Source of the DNA: an uncultured Ideonella sp.
Lineage (GTDB): Bacteria > Pseudomonadota > Gammaproteobacteria > Burkholderiales > Burkholderiaceae
Reading direction: 5' to 3'
NCBI GenBank assembly: GCA_946479475.1
Contig: CAMLGG010000058.1
Coordinates: 1 to 22,926, forward strand
Length of the DNA stretch: 22,926 bases
Part shown: positions 14,725 to 22,811 of the stretch, piece after piece
How the letters are laid out: every line of letters begins with the position of its first letter
How positions within the stretch are numbered: the stretch's first letter is position 1
Notes under the pieces: generated by a model
What the model was told of the DNA's origin: nothing
Database searches by the model: none
Seen by the model: only the letters and a program-made list of their open reading frames with translations
Program-made: the position numbers and the translations under genes

Positions 14725-14731
14725 CAAGGAG
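14725..14731 (+). promoter_or_regulatory. Perfect Shine-Dalgarno of the NDUFA9-like gene
   Basis: AAGGAGG ends 10 bases before the ATG at 14742. It is the strongest ribosome binding site in the window and starts one base after the TTCG hairpin, so the hairpin may modulate it. Confidence 0.7.
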
Positions 14732-14741
14732 GATTCCGACC

Positions 14742-15743
14742 ATGGCAGCACCTGCAGAAATCCGCTTCGCCGCCGGGGCCGCACCACCGCCCGGCTACTG
14801 GCTGATCCTCGGCGCGAGCGGCTTCCTGGGCCGCGCGCTCGGCGAGATCCTCTGCCGCCCGGGCCACGACGACGGCCCCTGGATCCTCGCGCCGACGCGC
14901 CACATGGCCCACGGCCTGAACGCGCTCGGCGCGCTGCCCCGTGTCGACGTGGTCGAAGCCGACGTGCATGACGACGCGATGCTGGCCCGCCTCGTCGAGG
15001 GCGCCGCGGCCGTCGTCAACCTGGTCGGCATCCTGCACGGCAGCGAGCGCGAGTTCGAGCAGGTGCACGCCGGGCTGCCCCGGCGGCTGGCCAACGCCTG
15101 CCGGCAGGCCGGCGTGCGGCGCATCGTCCATGTGAGCGCCCTCGGTGCCTCGCCTGAGGCGCCTTCGCGCTACCTGCGCAGCAAGGCCGCCGGCGAGGCG
15201 GCGCTTCGCGAGTCGGGCCTCGATGTCACGATCCTGCGGCCTTCGGTGATGTTCGGCGCCGGCGACCACCTGCTGAACCTCTTCGCCGCGCTGCAGCGCA
15301 ACGCCCCGGTCGTGCCCCTGGCCGCCGCCGAGGCGCGGCTGCAGCCGGTCTGGGTCGACGACGTGGCCGAGGCGATCTCGCGCAGCCTGGTGCGGCCCGA
15401 GACCATCGGGAAGATCTACGAATGCGCGGGGCCGCAGCAGATGACGCTGGCCGAGCTGGTGCGGCTGGCCGGCGAGTACAGCGGCCATCCCCGGCCGGTG
15501 GTGCCGCTCTCGCCCGGCCTGTCGCGGTTCCAGGCCTGGCTCATGGAGTGGCTGCCGGGCGAGCCCCTGCTCACGCGCGACAACCTCGCCTCGCTTGAAG
15601 TGCCGAGCATCGCCCACGAGGGCATGCCGGGCCTTGAGGACCTCGGAATCCGCCCGACGCCGGTGGCCGCGATCGCGCCGGGCGTGCTGAACGAGCAGAG
15701 CCCCGCAGTGCACATGGCCGAGCTGCGGGCGCGCAGCCGATGA
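14742..15743 (+). CDS. NDUFA9-like NAD(P)-binding epimerase/dehydratase family protein
   Basis: Protein of 333 residues, an atypical short-chain dehydrogenase of the NDUFA9/complex I 39-kDa-like group. The Rossmann motif GASGFLG is at 24-30, VNLVGILH at 92-99, VSALGA at 131-136, YLRSK (Y144, K148) forms the YxxxK pair, and LRPSVMFGAGDHLLNLFA follows. In bacteria the substrate is not established. The mitochondrial relative is a structural complex I subunit that binds NADPH. The gene is preceded by a perfect AAGGAGG and its TGA overlaps the cca start as ATGA, so it is translationally coupled to cca. A MidA/NDUFAF7 homologue lies beyond cca. The N-terminal 15 residues are an Ala/Pro-rich extension. 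Confidence 0.88.
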   Translation: MAAPAEIRFAAGAAPPPGYWLILGASGFLGRALGEILCRPGHDDGPWILAPTRHMAHGLNALGALPRVDVVEADVHDDAMLARLVEGAAAVVNLVGILHGSEREFEQVHAGLPRRLANACRQAGVRRIVHVSALGASPEAPSRYLRSKAAGEAALRESGLDVTILRPSVMFGAGDHLLNLFAALQRNAPVVPLAAAEARLQPVWVDDVAEAISRSLVRPETIGKIYECAGPQQMTLAELVRLAGEYSGHPRPVVPLSPGLSRFQAWLMEWLPGEPLLTRDNLASLEVPSIAHEGMPGLEDLGIRPTPVAAIAPGVLNEQSPAVHMAELRARSR

Positions 15744-16972
15744 GGCGTTACATCGTGGGCGGCGCCGTCCGCGACGCGTTGCTGGGCCGGCCGGTCAACG
15801 ACCACGACTGGGTCGTCGTGGGCTCGACGCCCGAGGCGATGGTGGCCGCCGGCTACGTGCCGGTGGGCAAGGATTTCCCGGTCTTCCTGCACCCGCAGAC
15901 GCACGAGGAGCACGCCCTCGCCCGCACCGAGCGCAAGACCGCGCCGGGCTACCGCGGCTTCGTCGTCCATGCAGACCCCAGCGTCACGCTCGAGGACGAC
16001 CTGCGCCGGCGCGATCTGACGATCAACGCCATCGCGCAGGACGAGCACGGCGCGCTGATCGACCCGTACGGCGGCCAGCGAGACCTGGAGTCACGCATCC
16101 TGCGCCACGTCAGCGAAGCCTTCGCGGAGGACCCGGTGCGCATCCTGAGGCTGGCCCGCTTCGCGGCGCGCTTCCACGATTTCTCGGTCGCGCCGGAGAC
16201 CATGGCCCTGGTGCGGCAGATGGTCGAGGCCGGCGAGGTGGACGCGCTGGTGCCCGAGCGGGTGTGGCAGGAGATCGCGACCGGGCTGATGGAGCCGCGG
16301 CCGAGCCGCATGCTTCAGGTGCTGCGTGAAGGCGGCGTGCTGGCACGGCTGCTGCCCGAGGTCGAAGCCCTTTACGGCGTGCCGCAGCCCGAGGCCCATC
16401 ACCCCGAGGTCGACACCGGCCACCACCTCGAGCTGGTGCTCGACCAGGCCGCGGCGATGGACGCACCGCTGCCGGTGCGCTTCGCCTGCCTTTGCCACGA
16501 CCTGGGCAAGGGCACCACGCCCGCCGAGGAGTGGCCGCGCCACATCGGCCACGAGGGCCGCAGCGAGCGGCTCGCGCGCGACGTGGCCGCGAGGTTGAAG
16601 GCACCGAACGACTGCGCCGAGCTCGCCACCCTGGTGGCCCGAGAGCACACCAACATCCACCGGGCGACCGACTACGGCGCCGCCGCGCTGCTGCGCCTGA
16701 TCGAGCGCTGCGACGCCTTCCGCCGACCCGAGCGCTTTGCCCAGGCGCTGCTGGCGTGCGAGATCGATGCCCGCGGCCGGCTGGGCCTGCAGGACCGCGA
16801 CTATCCCAGCCGCGCCCTGTTGACGCGCGCTTTCGAATCGGCGGCCGCGATGCCGACGGCGCCGGTTGCGCAGGCGGCGGTCGAACGGGGCGCGCAGGGC
16901 GAGGCCATCGCCCAGGCCATCCACCAGGCGCGAGTGCAGGCCATTGCCGGAGCGCTCGCGCCGGCTTCGTGA
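15740..16972 (+). CDS. cca: Multifunctional CCA tRNA nucleotidyltransferase with HD domain
   Basis: Protein of 410 residues (E. coli Cca has 412). It builds and repairs the 3' CCA of tRNAs. The nucleotidyltransferase head carries GGAVRD at 7-12, DHDWVVVG with D21 and D23 as catalytic carboxylates, RRDLTINA at 90-97, DPYGG at 108-112 and the nucleotide-recognising EDPVRILR (130-137). The C-terminal part (from about 225) is an HD domain with H253-D254 in CLCHDLGKGTTP, giving the phosphodiesterase/phosphatase activities known for this long gammaproteobacterial/betaproteobacterial form. It starts inside the stop of the epimerase gene and ends 1 base before the stop of the opposing methyltransferase gene. 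Confidence 0.97.
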   Translation: MRRYIVGGAVRDALLGRPVNDHDWVVVGSTPEAMVAAGYVPVGKDFPVFLHPQTHEEHALARTERKTAPGYRGFVVHADPSVTLEDDLRRRDLTINAIAQDEHGALIDPYGGQRDLESRILRHVSEAFAEDPVRILRLARFAARFHDFSVAPETMALVRQMVEAGEVDALVPERVWQEIATGLMEPRPSRMLQVLREGGVLARLLPEVEALYGVPQPEAHHPEVDTGHHLELVLDQAAAMDAPLPVRFACLCHDLGKGTTPAEEWPRHIGHEGRSERLARDVAARLKAPNDCAELATLVAREHTNIHRATDYGAAALLRLIERCDAFRRPERFAQALLACEIDARGRLGLQDRDYPSRALLTRAFESAAAMPTAPVAQAAVERGAQGEAIAQAIHQARVQAIAGALAPAS

Positions 16973-16973
16973 A

Positions 16974-18086
16974 TCAGAGCCTGTGAAGCCGGTCGCCTTC
17001 GACGAAGCCGATGGGCTCGAAGGCCAGGCCCGGGGTCGCGAAGCCGATGACCTTGAACAGCTCGCCCATCTCGTGCTCGGTGATGAGCTTCTGGGCGAGC
17101 GCGCGCTGGCGGATGTCCGCAGCCTCCAGCATCGGCGCGATGCCGCAGTTGACGAGGAAGCGCGCCTGGCTGGTGTAGCCGATCACGTCCAGCCCGGCGT
17201 CCTGCGCGGCCAGGGCGATGCCGGTGAAGTTCACGTGGGCGGTGATGTCCTTCTGGCCCAGGTCTTGGAGCGGGTCGGTGTCGGCCAGGTGGGCGCGGTG
17301 GCACATCAGCGTGCCGCCGGTGCGCTGCGGGTGGTAGTACTCGGCCTCGGGAAAGCCGTAGTCGATGAAGAAGGCCGCGCCCTCCTTCAGCTGGCCCGCC
17401 AGCGTGGCGACGAAGGCCTCGGCCTGCGCGTGGAGCTCGGTCACGGTGCCCGGCATGAAGGGGCCGTCGTGAGGGGGGCGCAGGTCGGTCGGCCTGTCCT
17501 CGAAGACGAGCTCGTCCTGCCGCCAGGCCACGCCGCGCTCGGCCCAACGCTCACCATCGAAATGCAGCAGCTGAACGGGCATTGCATCGAGCACCTCGTT
17601 GCCGAGCACCACGCCGCGCATCGCCTCGGGCCAGCGATCGGCCCAGCGGACCCTTTCACCGAAGCGCGCCAGCCTCGCCTGCTGGCGCGCGCGCAGCTCG
17701 GCCGAGAGCTCGACGATGGTGTAGCCGGCGAAGGCGTGGCCCATCGCCGAGAGACCTTCGAGCACCGACTCGGCGAGGGCGCCGGTGCCGGCGCCGAACT
17801 CGAACACCTCTTCCGTTTCGGTGATCTCCAGCACCTGGGCGACCTGTGCCGCCAGGGCGCGGCCGAACAGCGGCGAGAGCTCGGGCGCGGTGACGAAATC
17901 GCTGCCGTCGGCCGGCATGCGGCCGAGCTTGGGCCGCGTGCCGGCGGAGTAGCCCAGGCCCGGCTCGTAAAGCGCGATGGCCATGTAGCGATCGAAGGGC
18001 AGCCAGCCGCCTGACTCGGCCATGGCCTGGTGGAGGCGCTCCATCATCGGGTCGCCCGATACACTGCCGGGTTTGCGTTCCTGCAT
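16974..18086 (-). CDS. MidA/NDUFAF7-like class I SAM-dependent methyltransferase
   Basis: Protein of 370 residues of the former DUF185 family. The N-terminal GGWLPFDRYMAIALYEPGLGYSAG and GSDFVTAPELSPLFG are family hallmarks. SAM motif I is VFEFGAGTGALAESV (94-108), GNEVLDAMPVQLL at 162-174 and FFIDYGFPEAEYYHPQRTGGTL at 239-260. The human relative NDUFAF7 dimethylates an arginine of the complex I subunit NDUFS2 and is needed for complex I assembly. The bacterial substrate is not firmly known. The frame is open to 18473, but the upstream part only shadows the next gene, and the start at 18086 leaves a 44-bp divergent promoter region with the flavoprotein-FolB gene. Confidence 0.92.
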   Translation of the reverse strand: MQERKPGSVSGDPMMERLHQAMAESGGWLPFDRYMAIALYEPGLGYSAGTRPKLGRMPADGSDFVTAPELSPLFGRALAAQVAQVLEITETEEVFEFGAGTGALAESVLEGLSAMGHAFAGYTIVELSAELRARQQARLARFGERVRWADRWPEAMRGVVLGNEVLDAMPVQLLHFDGERWAERGVAWRQDELVFEDRPTDLRPPHDGPFMPGTVTELHAQAEAFVATLAGQLKEGAAFFIDYGFPEAEYYHPQRTGGTLMCHRAHLADTDPLQDLGQKDITAHVNFTGIALAAQDAGLDVIGYTSQARFLVNCGIAPMLEAADIRQRALAQKLITEHEMGELFKVIGFATPGLAFEPIGFVEGDRLHRL

Positions 18087-18130
18087 CGGCGGATTGTAGG
18101 AAGCGCCCCTCGCGCCTACGCTGCCTGCCC

Positions 18131-19465
18131 ATGGAATCACCCCTCGCCCCCCTCGATGCCGTGATCGTCGGCGCCGGTCCCGCCGGCTGCAGCGCGGCCT
18201 CCTGGGCGGCGCAGACGGGGCTGCGGGTCGCGGTGGTCGAGCGCTCTGGCGAGCCCTGCGCGAGCCTCGCGGCCATGGAATTCGCGCAGGACTGGGTGCT
18301 GGGACATCCGGCCACGCCCTTGCAGACGGTGGGCCAGCGGCTGGGGGCGCACGCGCGCCAGATCCCGGGCGTCGACTGGCACCTGGACACCACGGTGGCC
18401 GGCCTGCACCGAACGCCGGGCGGCGGCTGGCGCGTGCAGCTCTCCGACGGCATGGTGCGCGAGACAGCTGCATTGGTGCTCGCCACGGGCACCCGGCCCG
18501 TCCGCCCGGCGGCCTATTTCGACACCGGCGCGAGCGTCCTGGATGCCCGCGGATTGACGGCGTGCCGGGAGCAACTGCTGCCCGGCCGCGTCCTGCTGCT
18601 GGGCGGCGGAGACAACGCGCTCGAGAACGCCGGCTACCTGGCCGGCCGCGGCCACCACGTCACGCTGTGGACGAGGGACGACTGGCGCGGCCAGGCGCAC
18701 CTGGTGGCGGCGCTGGCGCAGCACGGCGATCGCATCGTGCAGCGCAGGCAGACGGCGCTGCCGGCCCGGCTGGATCCGGCCCCCGGCGGCGGCGTCCATG
18801 CCTCGTCCGCAGCCTTCGGCCCGGAGCATTTCGACGTGGCGGCCGTGCTGTTCGGCTACGAGCCCGAGCCGGGGCCCTGGGATCTGCTGAACGCGGCCCT
18901 TGCCGGCCGCCATCCCGTGCTGGCGCCGGGCCAGGGCGCCGAGGCGCTCGGCATCTTCGTCGCGGGCGATGCCGGCGGCCGCTGGCACCCGTGCGTGCAG
19001 ACGGCGCTGGCCGATGGCGTGCAGATGGCCAAGCGGCTCGCCGCCTGGCGCGGCGCGGATGCGGGCGGCCCGCCGGCCGGAGCCGCCAAGCCTGCGCTGT
19101 CGACGCTGAACAGCCAGATCCTGCAGCTGTCCGGCCTGCGCTTCGGCGCCAACCTGGGCGTGCTGGCCCATGAACGCGAAGGCCCCCAGCCCATCCAGGT
19201 CGACGCCGAGCTCAACCTGGGCGAGCAGCCGGCGCTCGCGCGGGATGCCGACATCGGCCATGTGCTGGACTACCGCAAGGTGCGCCAGATCATCATCGAC
19301 GAGTGCACCGCCGAGCACACCGATCTGCTGGAATCGCTGCTGGCCAAGCTGTCGGTGCGGCTGATGCGTCTGCCCGGTGTGCTCGGCGTGCGCATCCGCG
19401 TGGCCAAGCTGGAAATCTTCGAGGACTGCGAGGTCGCCATCCGGTGCGAAGCCGGCTCGTGGTGA
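18131..19465 (+). CDS. FAD/NAD(P)-dependent oxidoreductase fused to dihydroneopterin aldolase (FolB) domain
   Basis: Protein of 444 residues with two parts in one frame. Residues 8 to about 305 are a thioredoxin-reductase-like flavoprotein: FAD motif GAGPAG (14-19), ATGTRP (118-123), a second Rossmann glycine motif GGGDNALE (158-165) for NAD(P)H, and IFVAGDAGG (275-283). The CxxC disulfide of thioredoxin reductase is absent. After an Ala/Gly/Pro linker (about 308-321), residues 323-444 are a complete FolB domain. Its catalytic set aligns with E. coli E22, Y54, E74 and K100 as E348, Y381, E401 and K426. FolB converts dihydroneopterin to hydroxymethyl-dihydropterin plus glycolaldehyde. ttcA starts 8 bases later. 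An internal ATG at 19025 could give a free FolB of about 146 residues, but it lacks a ribosome binding site. Confidence 0.85.
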   Translation: MESPLAPLDAVIVGAGPAGCSAASWAAQTGLRVAVVERSGEPCASLAAMEFAQDWVLGHPATPLQTVGQRLGAHARQIPGVDWHLDTTVAGLHRTPGGGWRVQLSDGMVRETAALVLATGTRPVRPAAYFDTGASVLDARGLTACREQLLPGRVLLLGGGDNALENAGYLAGRGHHVTLWTRDDWRGQAHLVAALAQHGDRIVQRRQTALPARLDPAPGGGVHASSAAFGPEHFDVAAVLFGYEPEPGPWDLLNAALAGRHPVLAPGQGAEALGIFVAGDAGGRWHPCVQTALADGVQMAKRLAAWRGADAGGPPAGAAKPALSTLNSQILQLSGLRFGANLGVLAHEREGPQPIQVDAELNLGEQPALARDADIGHVLDYRKVRQIIIDECTAEHTDLLESLLAKLSVRLMRLPGVLGVRIRVAKLEIFEDCEVAIRCEAGSW

Positions 19466-19473
19466 CAAGGACC

Positions 19474-20439
19474 ATGGAAACGATCACGACCACGAACGAG
19501 GCGACCGCCTCCCCTGGCAGCACGGCCACCGAGAAGAAGGCCGCCTTCGAGATCAACAAGCTGAGCAAGCGCCTGCACCGGCAGGTGGGCCAGGCGATCG
19601 CCGACTTCAACATGATCGAGGACGGCGACAAGGTGATGGTGTGCCTGTCCGGCGGCAAGGACAGCTACACGCTGCTCGACATCCTGCTGAACCTGCAGCA
19701 GCGCGCGCCCATCCGCTTCGAGATCGTGGCCGTCAACCTCGACCAGAAGCAGCCCGGCTTCCCGGCGGAGGTTCTGCCGAACTACCTGAGCTCGCGCGGG
19801 GTGCCCTTCCACATCGAGAACCAGGACACCTACTCGATCGTGAAGAAGCACATCCCCGAGGGCCAGACGATGTGCAGCCTGTGCTCCCGGCTGCGGCGCG
19901 GCATCCTCTACCGCGTCGCGAAGGAGCTCGGGGCGACCAAGATCGCGCTCGGCCACCACCGCGACGACATGGTGGTCACGCTGCTGATGAACATGTTCTT
20001 CGGCTCGCGCATGAAGGGCATGCCGCCCAAGCTGGTCAGCGACAACGGCGAGCACGTCGTGATCCGCCCGCTGGCCTACGTGGCCGAGACGGATCTCGAG
20101 CGCTGGGCCGCGCACCGCGAGTTCCCCATCATCCCGTGCAGCCTGTGCGGCAGCCAGGAGAACCTGCAGCGCGTGCAGACCAAGAAGATGATCCGCGAAT
20201 GGGATCGCCTGCACCCGGGCCGCATCGACAACATGTTCAGTGCCATGGGCAACATCACGCTCTCGCACATGATGGACCGGCAGCTCTACCCGTTCGAGAA
20301 CCTCCGCGCGACGGGCCGGCCGGATCCGGCGGGCGACAAGGCCTTCGACGAGGACGACGAGCAGACTTGCGCAACTTCACCTTCGGCCACGGGCAAGGCG
20401 GAACCCCAGGTCGTACGATGGGGTCTCAAAGGCACGTGA
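19474..20439 (+). CDS. ttcA: tRNA 2-thiocytidine(32) synthetase
   Basis: Protein of 321 residues (E. coli TtcA 311) that thiolates cytidine 32 in certain tRNAs using ATP and a [4Fe-4S] cluster. The PP-loop is SGGKDS at 59-64. Cysteines C134 and C137 ([11 protein letters not shown]) and C222 (PCSLCGSQ) match the three cluster ligands. [16 protein letters not shown] and [17 protein letters not shown] are strongly conserved family blocks. The start at 19474 is chosen over the open frame from 19303, which runs through the FolB-coding sequence. ACAAGG precedes it at 4-base distance. The C-terminal 25-30 residues (acidic, then Ser/Ala rich) are not conserved in the family. Confidence 0.96.
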   Translation: METITTTNEATASPGSTATEKKAAFEINKLSKRLHRQVGQAIADFNMIEDGDKVMVCLSGGKDSYTLLDILLNLQQRAPIRFEIVAVNLDQKQPGFPAEVLPNYLSSRGVPFHIENQDTYSIVKKHIPEGQTMCSLCSRLRRGILYRVAKELGATKIALGHHRDDMVVTLLMNMFFGSRMKGMPPKLVSDNGEHVVIRPLAYVAETDLERWAAHREFPIIPCSLCGSQENLQRVQTKKMIREWDRLHPGRIDNMFSAMGNITLSHMMDRQLYPFENLRATGRPDPAGDKAFDEDDEQTCATSPSATGKAEPQVVRWGLKGT

Positions 20440-20473
20440 GTTGCCCTGGCCTCGTAGACGGAGTGACAGCACC

Positions 20474-21100
20474 ATGTCCCACCTGAGCCGAATCTCTGCC
20501 GCTGCGCTCGGCACCGCCGTGCTGGCCACGGCGCTCCTGGCCGGCTGCGCGGCGATGAAGAGCGTCACCAGCGAAGTCAGCACCTACGGCGAATGGCCGG
20601 CGGGTCGCGCGCCTGGCACCTACGTGATAGAGCGCCTGCCCTCGCAGCAGAACCCCAACCCGCAGCAGCAGGAGGTGGAGCAAGGCGCCCACCAGGCGCT
20701 GCAGTCCGCCGGCTTCAAGCCCGCGGCCGAAGGCGCAGCGCCGGACGTGGTGGTGCAGATCGGCGCCCGCGTGACGCGTTACGACCATGCGCCCTGGGAC
20801 GACCCGTGGTGGTGGCACCCCTACGGCGGCCGCTGGATAGGCCCGGGCTGGGGCCCGTATGCCTGGTCGCCGCGCTGGGCCTGGGGCTGGCCCTACCGGA
20901 CCGAATCCGACTACCAGCGCGAGGTCGGCATGCTGATCCGCGATCGCGCCTCGGGCCAGGCGCTTTACGAAGCGCGCGCCCGCAGCGACGGCCTGACCGC
21001 GGGCAGCCCTGCGCTCATCGGCGCCATGTTCACCGCGGCGCTGCGCGACTTCCCGCAGGCGAACAACAAGCCGCACGACGTGGCGGTGGAGCTGCCCTAG
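20474..21100 (+). CDS. DUF4136-like lipoprotein with Trp-rich segment
   Basis: Protein of 208 residues. A lipoprotein signal peptide ends in LLAGC with the acylated Cys at 25, and the residues after it (Ala, not Asp) favour the outer membrane by the usual +2 rule. The body (about 33-205) looks like DUF4136: VTSEVSTYGEWP, GTYVIERLPSQ, VEQGAHQALQSAGF, PDVVVQIGARVTRYD, and near the end LIRDRASGQALYEARA and ALRDFP. Between 108 and 141 there are 10 Trp and several Pro, Gly and Tyr residues, far more than the neighbouring proteins. The start at 20474 begins the signal peptide. A TTG at 20441 is in frame but not needed. Function unknown. Confidence 0.82.
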   Translation: MSHLSRISAAALGTAVLATALLAGCAAMKSVTSEVSTYGEWPAGRAPGTYVIERLPSQQNPNPQQQEVEQGAHQALQSAGFKPAAEGAAPDVVVQIGARVTRYDHAPWDDPWWWHPYGGRWIGPGWGPYAWSPRWAWGWPYRTESDYQREVGMLIRDRASGQALYEARARSDGLTAGSPALIGAMFTAALRDFPQANNKPHDVAVELP

Positions 21101-21211
21101 CGGCTGCACCGGCCGTCGGCCGGCTCCTTGTAGGCGTGCCGGGTAACGGCATGTTGGGCGCTGCCTCGATCTGGCGGGGCGCGCCCGCGCTCATCTTGCG
21201 AGTGGGCTGGA

Positions 21212-21234
21212 GGGGGAAGTCCGAGACTTCCCTC
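21212..21234 (+). repeat. Hairpin/dyad in the leader of the cydA-like gene
   Basis: GGGGGAAGT (21212-21220) pairs with ACTTCCCTC (21226-21234), a 9-bp stem with one wobble and a CCGAG loop. It lies 25 bases before the ATG at 21260, in the 159-bp spacer after the lipoprotein gene. It may be an operator dyad or an RNA structure. Another perfect stem, CCGGCC-GTC-GGCCGG, lies at 21109-21123 close to the lipoprotein stop and may be its 3' end structure. Confidence 0.5.
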
Positions 21235-21259
21235 GCCCTGTTTCCACCCCTCGCCGACG

Positions 21260-22750
21260 ATGACCGCCGCAGCCTTTGCGCTCGACCTGGCCCGCCTCGA
21301 ATTCGGCGTGTCGGCGAGCATCCACTACTTGTTCGTCCCGCTGTCGCTGGGCCTCGCACTGGCACTGTGCCTGATGGAGGCGGTGCACGTGCACACCGGC
21401 CTGGCCGCCTGGGCCGAGGCGGCGCGGTTCTGGCGCCGCTTCTTCCTGCTCGCGTGGCTGGTCGGCATGGCCACAGGCTACCCGCTGCGCTGGCAGCTGC
21501 AGGCGAACTGGCCGGGCTACACGGACAACGTGCACGAGGTCTTCTCGGCCATCATGACGCTGGAGGCCTGGATCGCGCCCGTGATGCTCGCGTTGGTCGC
21601 GCTGCTGAGCCTGGCCGGCAGCGTGTTGCGGCCGTGGGTGCGCCTCGCGCTCAGTGTCCTGCTGCTCGTGGCCATGGCCCTGCAGGCAGCCGGCATCCTC
21701 ACGATGAACGCCTGGATGCAGCACCCGGTGGGCGTCCGGTTCGAGGCCGGCGCCGCGCGGCTGGCTTCGCTGGCCGAGGTCTTCGCCAACCCCTACGCCC
21801 ACACCAAGATCGCCCACACGCTCAGCGCCAGTGCAGTCACCGGGGCCTTCTTCATGCTGGCCGTGGCGGCGAGCTACCTGCGTGCACGCCGCCACCTGCC
21901 TGAGGCGCGCGTGTCGCTGCGCCTCGGCATGGCACTCGGCATCGCGGGCATCGCCGCGACGATCTGGACCGGGCACGAAAGCGCCCTCGATGTCGCCCGG
22001 CACCAGCCGATGAAGTTCGCGGCGATGGAAGCGCACTGGCGCACTTCAGACGACGCGCTCGTGCTGTGGGCGTGGCCCGATGTGCCGGAGCAAGCCAACC
22101 GCGCCGCGCTCGAGCTGCCGCACGCGATGGGCCTGCTGGTCGGTGGCGAGGAGCCGGCGGGCCTGGTCGAGCTGGTGGCGCGGGCGAAGGAGAACATCCG
22201 GCGGGCCCTGCAGCCGGGCGCCGCGGCCGAGTTGGCCCCCTGGAGGAAGCTCTACCGCGAGGCCTCGCGCCTGCATGCCGACAGCTGGCCGCGGCTGCCG
22301 GAGCAGGCGCGCCTCGATCTCGCCGCGAGCCTGAGCCGCCCGTCCGTGCCCGCCTTGTTCGCCTCCTTCCGCTTGATGGCCGGCGCCGCCGTCATCCTCG
22401 CGGCCTTCCTCGTCGTGGCCTGGCGGCGCCGTTGGCTCCTCGAGTCGGGCGACCGCCGGGCCGCGGGCTGGCTGCTGGCCTGCGCGCCGCTGCCCTGGGT
22501 CGCGACGCTCGGCGGCTGGATCGTCGCCGAGACGGGGCGCCAGCCCTGGGTGGTGTACGGACAGCTCCTGAGCTCCGAAGCGGCCTTGTCACCCGCGAAT
22601 GCCGGCGATGCCCACGCGGTGGCCGCTCGGCTGGCCGCGCTGCTCGCGCTCACCGGCCTGTTCGCCTTGGGCGCGGCCTGGCTCTGGCGGCGCGGCCCCG
22701 GGCCGCTGCCGTGGCCGGCCCTCGGTGCGCCGCGGCCCAGTCTCCGATAA
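21260..22750 (+). CDS. cydA: Cytochrome bd-type quinol oxidase subunit I homologue, no adjacent subunit II
   Basis: Protein of 496 residues (E. coli CydA 522), a multi-pass inner membrane protein. The haem ligands known from E. coli are kept: H22 (E. coli H19, SIHYLFVPL), H186 (AHTLSA), M373 (FRLM) and E424 (E445, in [11 protein letters not shown]). E102 (E99) and the Q-loop pair K252/E257 ([10 protein letters not shown]) are also present. The Q-loop is long (about 110 residues) but shorter than in E. coli. Differences: the position of E. coli E107 is Leu110, and the usual EFQFGxNW block reads RWQLQANW. glmU follows directly, so cydB is not next to it. A hairpin lies in its leader. It is either an unlinked bd oxidase subunit or a divergent CydA-like protein. 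Confidence 0.88.
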   Translation: MTAAAFALDLARLEFGVSASIHYLFVPLSLGLALALCLMEAVHVHTGLAAWAEAARFWRRFFLLAWLVGMATGYPLRWQLQANWPGYTDNVHEVFSAIMTLEAWIAPVMLALVALLSLAGSVLRPWVRLALSVLLLVAMALQAAGILTMNAWMQHPVGVRFEAGAARLASLAEVFANPYAHTKIAHTLSASAVTGAFFMLAVAASYLRARRHLPEARVSLRLGMALGIAGIAATIWTGHESALDVARHQPMKFAAMEAHWRTSDDALVLWAWPDVPEQANRAALELPHAMGLLVGGEEPAGLVELVARAKENIRRALQPGAAAELAPWRKLYREASRLHADSWPRLPEQARLDLAASLSRPSVPALFASFRLMAGAAVILAAFLVVAWRRRWLLESGDRRAAGWLLACAPLPWVATLGGWIVAETGRQPWVVYGQLLSSEAALSPANAGDAHAVAARLAALLALTGLFALGAAWLWRRGPGPLPWPALGAPRPSLR

Positions 22751-22763
22751 TCCCGCCATCCAG

Positions 22764-22794
22764 GAGCCGGCCGAGATGCGCCGGCTCTGCGTTT
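22764..22794 (+). terminator. Hairpin plus T-run between the cydA-like gene and glmU
   Basis: GAGCCGGC (22764-22771) and GCCGGCTC (22780-22787) pair perfectly around an 8-base loop. TGCGTTTT follows, with four T at 22791-22794. It begins 14 bases after the stop and fits an intrinsic terminator of moderate strength, separating glmU from the upstream gene. Confidence 0.65.
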
Positions 22795-22811
22795 TCAGCT
22801 CGGAGATCTCC

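Noticed and set aside
12606..15713. A 1035-codon open frame on the minus strand opposite slt and the epimerase gene
   Set aside because: It lies entirely antisense to two well-supported genes. Its translation is a low-complexity Arg/Gly/Ala/His mix with no domain. Long antisense frames are expected at this GC content.
18087..18473. N-terminal extension of the MidA-like methyltransferase
   Set aside because: The stretch is antisense to the well-supported FAD-binding region of the flavoprotein. The family N-terminus appears only after 18086.
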